Below, one piece after another: positions 10,901-22,270 of a DNA stretch of 64,000 nucleotides. Position 1 is the first letter of the stretch. Every line of letters starts with the position of its first letter. The stretch is from Ornithodoros turicata (Eukaryota; Arthropoda; Arachnida; Ixodida; Argasidae): positions 190,118,031-190,182,030 of the forward strand of contig NC_088201.1 in NCBI RefSeq assembly GCF_037126465.1, in the 5' to 3' direction. Both the position numbers and the translations under genes were made by a program. The notes under the pieces were generated by a model. That model saw only the letters and a list, made by a program, of their open reading frames with translations. It was not told the DNA's origin and searched no databases.

Positions 10901-12800
10901 TGAAACTGCTTTCTTTCCTATGGAGCAGAAATAGTAGAAACGAAAGACATACGGTGCACTGGAGATGGTGTATCCTGGCTACTGCATGAGGAACCTTGAG
11001 ATCCTTCTGCTGTCAGAAATAAAAATGATGTCACACTTTGCAAGTTCAGTCCACCATGAAGGCTTCTTCATGGTGACTTCTCGCCGATTCTCGTTAGCGG
11101 ATTTCGTGAGTGCGAAGGGCAACAAGTGGCGTCTCCGTTAGCTCGCAAAGGCTTTGTCACCAAATACCGCATCGTTTACCTAAATACCCATAATAGTCGA
11201 GGCCACGTCATAGCGTCCGAAAAAATGCATTTTATCGTGGCAGTGCTACTGGTGGCATAAGGATACGCCACACGTTGCACCTGTTTATGATCAAACGAGT
11301 AAAATGGTGGAAGAGCACGACGTCATGTATATAATATCGTTCTAAGTAAAATGCGGCTGCATGTATTCTGGTTATTTTATTTTATTATTTTATTGATTTC
11401 TTTTGCCATCACCATCTGAACTGCACAAGTGGCACATGGTTACACGGGGCACGGCGTGGGCCTGAGGGGTTGTGCCGCGAAAGGAGGAGGATGGCAGCAG
11501 AAAGAGGGTGGGGGGGGGGGGGGGGTGACGGACCGGGCCGCCGCACCGGGTGCAGCTGGCCCTAGTGACGCCACTGTCTGTAAGGAATGACTGGAGTGGA
11601 CTACAAATGTTCAGGTGAAACACAAGAGACAAAAAAATGTTATGAATTACAGAAAAGCTAAGTGTGCCTGCACTGAAAGCCCAGCTGCCAATGTGATGCG
11701 ACTAATATTAATGAACATAAACCTGCACAGTTAGGATTCCAGTATCAGGCCTAGCAGATCCAGTGCTTTCCGGGAATTATTTGGATTTCATCACGCAAGT
11801 CTCCTTGAAACATGACCATGTCAGGATGTGCAACAAGTCATTACATCGGAATCTCAGTTCACGGTCTTAGCAAAAAAGAAAAGAAAACGGTACCAAATTT
11901 GCCCCAAAATTCGCAACTCTGAGCAGTAATTCCTCAAGCCCTCACCTGAAGGAGGTGTTGGAACTTCAATGACACTTTTTGCTGAAAATATCGAAACCAA
12001 ACAGACAACGTTGTGAGTAAGAACTTGGTGTTAATAAATGTGAGGCTCACGTGGCGGTGGCAGCTGCATTCTCTTTTTTGCTGGCTGGATCAATCCAGCT
12101 GGAAGAAGAAAATTTTGTGTAGCACCGTACCAATGCAAGTTTCCGTGGGTACCTTCTTCCTCCTCATCCTCACTTGTCTCTGTGTCCAAGTGGGAGGTGT
12201 ACTCCGCGTCACGAAGGTTTTTTTTTCTTTTCTGTAGCTGTCTGTTGCACACGAGAAACATACGTCAGTATCAAATAACATCTCGGCCGTTTACTTATAT
12301 GGCCAGTAAAGAACCAAGTACATCTCATTTACTTAATACAAAGACTAATGCAATACTATCTAATTGGCTTTCTTTGTGCCGAACAGTTGGCACTGAAACA
12401 GCACATGAATAAATACGCTGAGATTATACACTCACTAAAAGTTGCCATGACAACACAGGTGTACCGCACCCACTCTTCCCCCGGTTCTGTCAGCGCCTTG
12501 ACCATGGTCATAATCTGCGAGTTTGTCCGGTTCGGGGGCCAAAGGCAGATCCTTCCATCAATTATCCAGTTCGTCGGCACCAGCTCTACGGTATCATTTC
12601 CGAACTTGATGATGCCGTACAGCTTGCTGCACGTAAAGTGAAGAAGTCAGACACGTGATTTGCACTCTGTACAGTGCTTGCGAATAGATAAAAGTGATCA
12701 GGGACATCTAATGTTCCACACCAAGCAATTCTTGTGAAAGAATCATTTGTACAAACCTGATTTTTCGTTCGGCTTTCCCATTCCGCGCCGCAGGGGCCAT
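7958..12800 (-). CDS. Multi-exon gene with C-terminal DUF4806-like domain
   Basis: Proposed minus-strand exons are 12757-12800 (ATG at 12800), 12436-12626, 12051-12241, 10953-11009, 10762-10812, 10571-10642, 10407-10472, 8354-8571 and 7958-8116. All have GT donors and AG acceptors. Exon 2 carries a KLYGIIKF...VPTNWI...CLWPP...EEW block typical of the N-terminus of DUF4806 proteins. The last two exons give a leucine-heptad stretch and then the C-terminal domain (PLSTVEQW...LEDKL...GGSTLNDVVRLIM). The 237-bp intron separating them is also open, which hides it in a longer frame. Exons 4-7 are symmetric phase-1 exons and three of them are homologous. Exon 3 needs one extra base in a nine-A run to keep frame, so the copy may be broken or the assembly short by one base. 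Another open stretch at 10212-10384 may be an alternative exon. The domain's function is unknown. Confidence 0.6.
8889..9636. mobile_element. Tigger/pogo-like non-autonomous element in an intron
   Basis: The left end CAGTAGACTCACGTTAATTC and the inverted right end CAGTAGGCTCTCATTAATTC match closely and are flanked by TA on both sides (8887-8888 and 9637-9638). The TA target and CAGT-type ends with TTAATTC motifs fit the pogo/Tigger branch of Tc1-mariner. The 748-bp interior keeps no transposase. It carries a small hairpin near 9420-9475 (arms CTTGTGTAAGAAACA and its inverse). The element lies between exons of the DUF4806-like gene. Confidence 0.55.
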
Positions 12801-13397
12801 GACAGCGGCGACTCGGTTGACAAATAAGCACCAACAAGCAGTTATACTGCGAGAATAAGCACGGCACGGACACGGGACCACGGACAGCTGGCAGAACAAC
12901 ACGAAATGTAAAGAGACAACTCCCAACGCGGTGAAATACACGTGGGACAACACAACACCGGCCACAAGCAAACAAACACGGCGCTGAAAGTGGTGGTGGG
13001 AAGAGCAGAAACGGAAAAAAACGGAAACGGAGAATGAGAGCGATAACTCGGAAACGGATTGAAATAGCACGGAACTAAAACACAATAAAATGTGAAGTAA
13101 CGAAGGTTTCGTTTCTACGTGTTTTTTTGTTTTCTTCTCTGGTGGGGCCTAATTTTAAATCCGAAGGTGGGCAGCTCTGCTTTTGACACAACCTTTCAAT
13201 ATGGCGAGCTAGTGTACTCCGTGCTTTCGCCCGCTCTCCATCCATCTCTGCATTCTTGGATATTTATTTATTCGTTCAGATAACGTGTTCGTACTTCGTA
13301 CTCATTGTGTGTACAATGACCGACTCCCGCTCCCTATCGTGGAGCGCATAGCACTTCATTCATCCATTTTCACCCAGGAAGTGCCCGTCTTCCTGTG
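12801..13397. promoter_or_regulatory. Shared intergenic region between two divergent genes
   Basis: About 600 bp separates the ATG of the minus-strand DUF4806-like gene from the ATG of the plus-strand transposase gene. No TATA box is obvious. It must hold both promoters if the genes are transcribed divergently. Its role is inferred from position only. Confidence 0.35.
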
Positions 13398-15183
13398 ATG
13401 TCAAGGTCGACTCGCTATCGCGCGCTACGGAAGGCATTCCAAGACGCTGTTAATGAAATTCAGAACAGTGAAGCATCATCTCCACCACCTCCACTGCAGC
13501 CAAGCCGTCAGTCCGAAGACGAAGCTTCTGAGCATTTCGTTACTGGAGACGACAGCACGTCGGACTCTATGGAAGGGGATACAGACTCTGAAATATCCTG
13601 TGACGAGTTCACTGCCGATATCGTTTGGCCATCAGATTCCAAAGGACGCCCGAACCATTCTGGGCACGCAACGGAGGGCTCCTTTGGAACAGGGTGGAAC
13701 TTTTGTACATTTTGGTTTGAGGACCGGCATCATGGAAACCATGAAAACTTGTGTGGCTTCAACTGGCATCAAGCTCCAAGTAAACATTGATGGCCTCCCA
13801 CTTTATAAGAGCTCCTCCACCTGCTTTTGGCCAATAGTATGCGCAGTGACAAACTATGGCACTGGTCAGCCCTTTCTCGTGAGCATCTACTGTGGTGCCG
13901 GCAAGCCACCGAGTTTGGAAACCTTCTTGAGGCCATTTCTGGACGAAATGCAGAATTTGGCAACCAATGGCATTGAAATCAAAGGAAGGCACTTGACTGT
14001 AAAGCTTCAAGCTGTAATATATGATGCAGTAGCACGTAGCTTCTTGAAATCTATCAAAGGCCATAGTGGTTATTATGGATGTGAAAGATGTACACAGAAA
14101 GGTGTGCACCAAGATAACAGAATGACCTTCCCAGACATGGATGCTACACTTCACACCAATGATGGCTTCCGCCTGCAGATTTGTGCAGGCCACCATACTG
14201 GATCATCACCTTTTTTGTGTCTGAATGTGGATGTGATTTACCTTTTCCCCCTTGACTACATGCACTTGGTCTGCCTAGGAGTAATGCGAATACTTCTTAG
14301 TCTATGGTTAGGAGGGAAATATGGTAGGGGTAAACTGACACCAGAACAGCAACGTACCCTCAGTGACAGACTGAATTCCTACCGAAAAAACTTTCCCTCT
14401 GCGTTCCAAAGGAAACCGAGAGGGATTGACGAAGTAGAAAGATGGAAGGCCACAGAGCTTCGTACTTTCTTGGTTTATACTGGGCCCGTAGCACTGAAGC
14501 AGTTGTTGCCAGACAAACTCTACGACCACTTTCTAGTGTTGCACGTAGCTATTAGAATACTTGCTGCACAGAGCACCTACCGGACACAGAACGGTTATGC
14601 AGACAAACTCCTCAGGTACTTTGTTCAAGAAATGGGAGAACTGTATGGAACAGCTCAGCTGATCTACAATGTGCATTCGCTTGTGCATCTAGCAACAGAC
14701 TGTTTGCAGCATGGCCCACTTGACTCATTCAGCGCATTTCCTTTCGAGTCGTACCTGGGGACGCTAAAACGAGTACTCCGAACAACAAATCGACCTCTCG
14801 CGCAAGTAAGTCGAAGAATGTCAGAACTGAGACAAGCCGCACCGACCGCTCGTCAAGGAAATGCAGAGCACAACGTGAAACCTGGATTTTGTTACAATCT
14901 CGAGAATGGAACTTTTGCACGTGTAAATGAGGTGCATGCTTCTCATGTTCGAGTGTCCACCTTCTCAAATGCAAGGGACTTTTATGTCATGCCTTTACAG
15001 TCATCACTGCTTGTAATTTCCCGTGTGGATACCAACTGCTCTCAGAAGACACTTCCATTAGCGACACTTACTGAGGACAGACAATGCGCCTTCTGCTGCC
15101 ATACAAACATCGGTATGTCGCGATGCCTCTACTTCACAATACGTGACCATTCGAAACGATGTGCCCTCTCCCAACAATGCTAG
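13398..15183 (+). pseudogene. EnSpm/CACTA-like (tnp2-type) transposase with N-terminal lesion
   Basis: The ATG at 13398 opens an N-terminal part (MSRSTRYRALRK..., Ser/Asp/Glu-rich) that runs in one frame to about 13625. The rest continues in another frame from about 13630 to the stop at 15183. The second part has the conserved marks of this family: PKDARTILGT, VHFGL, NIDGLPLY (first Asp), VIYDAVAR (second Asp), HSGYYGCERC, FPLDYMHLVCLGVM, WKATELRTFL, YNVHSLVHL and FPFESYLGTLK (candidate catalytic Glu). Family members normally have a few dozen residues between the acidic region and PKDART, so an internal deletion with frame change is likelier than an intron (the visible gap is only ~30 bp). 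The C-terminal ~500 residues look intact. An AATAAA lies near 15225. The gene is divergent from the DUF4806-like gene and may belong to the same transposon. Confidence 0.7.
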
Positions 15184-15680
15184 ATTATTCTTGCAGGGCT
15201 AGCGTGTGCAAAGTAACCATTTAAGGAATAAATGTGTGTTTATATGTGTACATGCCAGGAAAGACTACCTTATTCTTATTTGACATGATTGTTCGTGATG
15301 AGCACGTATTTCCTGCCGCATACCAAACAGTGGTTAACGTACTGCGGTTATTGCAGTTTGTGCAGTTTAGATTGTGTTGTAAGGGAGCATTTTGCTACAT
15401 TCAGACGTGAGTTGCATCAAAAGCTGCATCGTTGTGGCCACCATTGTAACACGTATGAAAATGCTAGGTGGTTGGCATGCCCAATGGAAGGCAAATCCTG
15501 AGAGCAATAACGGCGTACAGAACAAGCTGATGGCTAAAATTCCTGCATGTTCTCGGGGTTGGCTGCGGAAACTTTGTCGTTTGTGTGGATATTAAATTCA
15601 CCCACGGAACAATTTAAATTGTGTCGTAGCCGAGGATTTTGCTATTTTGCTGCGTTTGGAAAGAAATCACGTCACGTCAA
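15184..15680. other. 3' flank of the transposase, no terminus found
   Basis: After the AATAAA near 15225, no CACT-type inverted terminus matching a left end could be found before the satellite begins. The right end of the putative transposon may be lost. Confidence 0.35.
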
Positions 15681-18600
15681 GATTACATCACAGCCTTGGT
15701 CATGACAAATAAGCTGACTGCTCTTGTAGCTACTTCTATTTCCTGTGTTCCAGATTACATCACGGCCTCGGTCATGACATATAAGCTGACTGCTCTTGTA
15801 GCTACTTATATTTCCTGTGTTTAGAGCCAGATTACATCACGGCCTCTGCTAGGAGAGCGCAAAATGTTAATTTTGCATCCAAGGAAGCCTGCAATACACC
15901 TCAGGCTATAATTAGGATTACGTCTCATGATGCAAAGCAGCAAATCTCAGAAAGACTGCGTCCTGTGACAACTTGTGTCTGTGTCTTTCTGAGTTGCACT
16001 GTCTCGGTCATGACAAATAAGCTGACTGCTCTTGTAGCTACTTATATTTCCTGTGTTTAGAGCCAGATTACATCACGGCCTCTGCTAGGAGAGCGCAAAA
16101 TGTTAATTTTGCATCCAAGGAAGCCTGCAATACACCTCAGGCTATAATTAGGATTACGTCTCATGATGCAAAGCAGCAAATCTCAGAAAGACTGCGTCCT
16201 GTGACAACTTGTGTCTGTGTCTTTCTGAGTTGCACTGTCTCGGTCATGACAAATAAGCTGACTGCTCTTGTAGCTACTTATATTTCCTGTGTTTAGAGCC
16301 AGATTACATCACGGCCTCTGCTAGGAGAGCGCAAAATGTTAATTTTGCATCCAAGGAAGCCTGCAATACACCTCAGGCTATAATTAGGATTACGTCTCAT
16401 GATGCAAAGCAGCAAATCTCAGAAAGACTGCGTCCTGTGACAACTTGTGTCTGTGTCTTTCTGAGTTGCACTGTCTCGGTCATGACAAATAAGCTGACTG
16501 CTCTTGTAGCTACTTATATTTCCTGTGTTTAGAGCCAGATTACATCACGGCCTCTGCTAGGAGAGCGCAAAATGTTAATTTTGCATCCAAGGAAGCCTGC
16601 AATACACCTCAGGCTATAATTAGGATTACGTCTCATGATGCAAAGCAGCAAATCTCAGAAAGACTGCGTCCTGTGACAACTTGTGTCTGTGTCTTTCTGA
16701 GTTGCACTGTCTCGGTCATGACAAATAAGCTGACTGCTCTTGTAGCTACTTATATTTCCTGTGTTTAGAGCCAGATTACATCACGGCCTCTGCTAGGAGA
16801 GCGCAAAATGTTAATTTTGCATCCAAGGAAGCCTGCAATACACCTCAGGCTATAATTAGGATTACGTCTCATGATGCAAAGCAGCAAATCTCAGAAAGAC
16901 TGCGTCCTGTGACAACTTGTGTCTGTGTCTTTCTGAGTTGCACTGTCTCGGTCATGACAAATAAGCTGACTGCTCTTGTAGCTACTTATATTTCCTGTGT
17001 TTAGAGCCAGATTACATCACGGCCTCTGCTAGGAGAGCGCAAAATGTTAATTTTGCATCCAAGGAAGCCTGCAATACACCTCAGGCTATAATTAGGATTA
17101 CGTCTCATGATACAAAGCAGCAAATCTCAGAAAGACTGCGTCCTGTGACAACTTGTGTCTGTGTCTTTCTGAGTTGCACTGTCTCGGTCATGACAAATAA
17201 GCTGACTGCTCTTGTAGCTACTTATATTTCCTGTGTTTAGAGCCAGATTACATCACGGCCTCTGCTAGGAGAGCGCAAAATGTTAATTTTGCATCCAAGG
17301 AAGCCTGCAATACACCTCAGGCTATAATTAGGATTACGTCTCATGATGCAAAGCAGCAAATCTCAGAAAGACTGCGTCCTGTGACAACTTGTGTCTGTGT
17401 CTTTCTGAGTTGCACTGTCTCGGTCATGACAAATAAGCTGACTGCTCTTGTAGCTACTTATATTTCCTGTGTTTAGAGCCAGATTACATCACGGCCTCTG
17501 CTAGGAGAGCGCAAAATGTTAATTTTGCATCCAAGGAAGCCTGCAATACACCTCAGGCTATAATTAGGATTACGTCTCATGATGCAAAGCAGCAAATCTC
17601 AGAAAGACTGCGTCCTGTGACAACTTGTGTCTGTGTCTTTCTGAGTTGCACTGTCTCGGTCATGACAAATAAGCTGACTGCTCTTGTAGCTACTTATATT
17701 TCCTGTGTTTAGAGCCAGATTACATCACGGCCTCTGCTAGGAGAGCGCAAAATGTTAATTTTGCATCCAAGGAAGCCTGCAATACACCTCAGGCTATAAT
17801 TAGGATTACGTCTCATGATGCAAAGCAGCAAATCTCAGAAAGACTGCGTCCTGTGACAACTTGTGTCTGTGTCTTTCTGAGTTGCACTGTCTCGGTCATG
17901 ACAAATAAGCTGACTGCTCTTGTAGCTACTTATATTTCCTGTGTTTAGAGCCAGATTACATCACGGCCTCTGCTAGGAGAGCGCAAAATGTTAATTTTGC
18001 ATCCAAGGAAGCCTGCAATACACCTCAGGCTATAATTAGGATTACGTCTCATGATGCAAAGCAGCAAATCTCAGAAAGACTGCGTCCTGTGACAACTTGT
18101 GTCTGTGTCTTTCTGAGTTGCACTGTCTCGGTCATGACAAATAAGCTGACTGCTCTTGTAGCTACTTATATTTCCTGTGTTTAGAGCCAGATTACATCAC
18201 GGCCTCTGCTAGGAGAGCGCAAAATGTTAATTTTGCATCCAAGGAAGCCTGCAATACACCTCAGGCTATAATTAGGATTACGTCTCATGATGCAAAGCAG
18301 CAAATCTCAGAAAGACTGCGTCCTGTGACAACTTGTGCCTGTGTCTTTCTGAGTTGCACTGTCTCGGTCATGACAAATAAGGTGACTGCTCTTGTAGCTA
18401 CTTATATTTCCTGTGTTTAGAGCCAGATTACATCACGGCCTCTGCTAGGAGAGCGCAAAATGTTAATTTTGCATCCAAGGAAGCCTGCAATACACCTCAG
18501 GCTATAATTAGGATTACGTCTCATGATACAAAGCAGCAAATCTCAGAAAGACTGCGTCCTGTGACAACTTGTGTCTGTGTCTTTCTGAGTTGCACTGTCT

Positions 18601-21338
18601 CGGTCATGACAAATAGGCTGACTGCTCTTGTAGCTACTTATATTTCCTGTGTTTAGAGCCAGATTACATTACGGCCTCTGCTAGGAGAGCGCAAAATGTT
18701 AATTTTGCATCCAAGGAAGCCTGCAATACACCTCAGGCTATAATTAGGATTACGTCTCATGATGCAAAGCAGCAAATCTCAGAAAGACTGCGTCCTGTGA
18801 CAACTTGTGCCTGTGTCTTTCTGAGTTGCACTGTCTCGGTCATGACAAATAAGGTGACTGCTCTTGTAGCTACTTATATTTCCTGTGTTTAGAGCCAGAT
18901 TACATCACGGCCTCTGCTAGGAGAGCGCAAAATGTTAATTTTGCATCCAAGGAAGCCTGCAATACACCTCAGGCTATAATTAGGATTACGTCTCATGATA
19001 CAAAGCAGCAAATCTCAGAAAGACTGCGTCCTGTGACAACTTGTGTCTGTGTCTTTCTGAGTTGCACTGTCTCGGTCATGACAAATAGGCTGACTGCTCT
19101 TGTAGCTACTTATATTTCCTGTGTTTAGAGCCAGATTACATTACGGCCTCTGCTAGGAGAGCGCAAAATGTTAATTTTGCATCCAAGGAAGCCTGCAATA
19201 CACCTCAGGCTATAATTAGGATTACGTCTCATGATGCAAAGCAGCAAATCTCAGAAAGACTGCGTCCTGTGACAACTTGTGCCTGTGTCTTTCTGAGTTG
19301 CACTGTCTCGGTCATGACAAATAAGGTGACTGCTCTTGTAGCTACTTATATTTCCTGTGTTTAGAGCCAGATTACATCACGGCCTCTGCTAGGAGAGCGC
19401 AAAATGTTAATTTTGCATCCAAGGAAGCCTGCAATACACCTCAGGCTATAATTAGGATTACGTCTCATGATGCAAAGCAGCAAATCTCAGAAAGACTGCG
19501 TCCTGTGACAACTTGTGTCTGTGTCTTTCTGAGTTGCACTGTCTCGGTCATGACAAATAAGCTGACTGCTCTTGTAGCTACTTATATTTCCTGTGTTTAG
19601 AGCCAGATTACATCACGGCCTCTGCTAGGAGAGCGCAAAATGTTAATTTTGCATCCAAGGAAGCCTGCAATACACCTCAGGCTATAATTAGGATTACGTC
19701 TCATGATGCAAAGCAGCAAATCTCAGAAAGACTGCGTCCTGTGACAACTTGTGCCTGTGTCTTTCTGAGTTGCACTGTCTCGGTCATGACAAATAAGCTG
19801 ACTGCTCTTGTAGCTACTTATATTTCCTGTGTTTAGAGCCAGATTACATCACGGCCTCTGCTAGGAGAGCGCAAAATGTTAATTTTGCATCCAAGGAAGC
19901 CTGCAATACACCTCAGGCTATAATTAGGATTACGTCTCATGATGCAAAGCAGCAAATCTCAGAAAGACTGCGTCCTGTGACAACTTGTGTCTGTGTCTTT
20001 CTGAGTTGCACTGTCTCGGTCATGACAAATAGGCTGACTGCTCTTGTAGCTACTTATATTTCCTGTGTTTAGAGCCAGATTACATTACGGCCTCTGCTAG
20101 GAGAGCGCAAAATGTTAATTTTGCATCCAAGGAAGCCTGCAATACACCTCAGGCTATAATTAGGATTACGTCTCATGATACAAAGCAGCAAATCTCAGAA
20201 AGACTGCGTCCTGTGACAACTTGTGTCTGTGTCTTTCTGAGTTGCACTGTCTCGGTCATGACAAATAGGCTGACTGCTCTTGTAGCTACTTATATTTCCT
20301 GTGTTTAGAGCCAGATTACATTACGGCCTCTGCTAGGAGAGCGCAAAATGTTAATTTTGCATCCAAGGAAGCCTGCAATACACCTCAGGCTATAATTAGG
20401 ATTACGTCTCATGATACAAAGCAGCAAATCTCAGAAAGACTGCGTCCTGTGACAACTTGTGTCTGTGTCTTTCTGAGTTGCACTGTCTCGGTCATGACAA
20501 ATAGGCTGACTGCTCTTGTAGCTACTTATATTTCCTGTGTTTAGAGCCAGATTACATTACGGCCTCTGCTAGGAGAGCGCAAAATGTTAATTTTGCATCC
20601 AAGGAAGCCTGCAATACACCTCAGGCTATAATTAGGATTACGTCTCATGATGCAAAGCAGCAAATCTCAGAAAGACTGCGTCCTGTGACAACTTGTGCCT
20701 GTCTCTTTCTGAGTTGCACTGTCTCGGTCATGACAAATAAGGTGACTGCTCTTGTAGCTACTTATATTTCCTGTGTTTAGAGCCAGATTACATCACGGCC
20801 TCTGCTAGGAGAGCGCAAAATGTTAATTTTGCATCCAAGGAAGCCTGCAATACACCTCAGGCTATAATTAGGATTACGTCTCATGATACAAAGCAGCAAA
20901 TCTCAGAAAGACTGCGTCCTGTGACAACTTGTGTCTGTGTCTTTCTGAGTTGCACTGTCTCGGTCATGACAAATAGGCTGACTGCTCTTGTAGCTACTTA
21001 TATTTCCTGTGTTTAGAGCCAGATTACATTACGGCCTCTGCTAGGAGAGCGCAAAATGTTAATTTTGCATCCAAGGAAGCCTGCAATACACCTCAGGCTA
21101 TAATTAGGATTACGTCTCATGATACAAAGCAGCAAATCTCAGAAAGACTGCGTCCTGTGACAACTTGTGTCTGTGTCTTTCTGAGTTGCACTGTCTCGGT
21201 CATGACAAATAGGCTGACTGCTCTTGTAGCTACTTATATTTCCTGTGTTTAGAGCCAGATTACATCACGGCCTCTGCTAGGACAGCGCAAAATGTTAATT
21301 TTGCATCCAAGGAAGCCTGCAATACACCTCAGGCTATA
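15681..21338. repeat. 236-bp satellite array, left block
   Basis: The word GTCTCGGTCATGACAAATA recurs at 16001, 16237 and 16473 and onward, giving a period of exactly 236 bp. The left edge starts with two truncated units. Units up to about 18.3 kb are nearly identical. Between 18.3 and 21.3 kb two unit types alternate in places: GATGCAAAG/GTGCCTG/AAGGTG/CATCACGG and GATACAAAG/GTGTCTG/AGGCTG/CATTACGG. This makes a partial dimeric higher-order repeat. No open frame is conserved. Confidence 0.95.
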
Positions 21339-22270
21339 CACTCTTAAAAATAAGGTCGGTGCGCTTACTAACTAAAAACTAAGCACTTACTTGTCACACC
21401 AGCCACTAAGATCTTAGTAACCGTAGGTAGTAAAAGTGGCAGTAGTAACATTTACTAATTGAAGAGGCTAGTAAAGAGCACTACCTCCAGCAGTAGGTCT
21501 TAGCTGATAGCACTGTCTTTGGCTAGTACAAGCGCGACCTTCACTTAGTGAAAATTACAAAGTGTACACTGGGAAAAAAGAAAGAAACAAGGATACATGG
21601 CTTGCTTATAATTTCGGAAAAAAGGAATGCTAAAGTTTTTTCAGCGCCAATATATTTCCCAACTTGTATATAGAAGTAGTAACAAACATACGAAGATCTG
21701 TCACCTCTAGCCGTGGTTGTGTGTGTGTCGGCGGAGGGGGGGGGGGGTGTACTCGGGGATACTGGGCCTACACAAACTCATATTCGCAAAGCATGGATGT
21801 GAACGAAAAAGGACAGCTCTCCCTAGCAGATTGCCATTTGCTGGACAACAGATACTGATATAATGCATCGCAACTTCTGAGATTACGAAGTCGCCACCAG
21901 CCGCGAAGCGACTTCTTGGGTGTGGATGCGCGCATACGGTTGTCTCAGGAGCAAATAATACGCTACCGTAAGTCTCTCCCGTATTGAATAAAACGCTACT
22001 CTACTGACACATATGTTTTTAAATCAAATTACCGTTTAACTCGGATAATATCGCCTCCATCACAAATTAATGGGCATAAAATAACATGTAGCAAACATAA
22101 GTATCGATCTAGTAACAGCTACTAAGCAAAACTTTCACGCTAGTAACGGCAGTATTTACTGCTTTCCACAACTCATAGCTAGTACTCAGCTAGTGACCAA
22201 CTAGTAACGCACTTCGAGGGTAGTAACCGCAGTCGTTACTACCTTTCTACTAGCCATTTTTCTAAGAGTG
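21339..22270. mobile_element. 932-bp CACT-type non-autonomous element inside the satellite
   Basis: The insertion begins CACTCTTAAAAA and ends TTTTTCTAAGAGTG, near-perfect inverted repeats. It is flanked by TA (21337-21338 and 22271-22272), duplicating the TA in the satellite word GGCTATAATTAGG. Both subterminal regions are packed with TAGTAA/TTACTA words (for example CTAGTAAC), an arrangement typical of CACTA/EnSpm relatives. The TA duplication would also fit Tc1-mariner. It is non-coding; an internal G-run sits near 21735. Confidence 0.75.
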
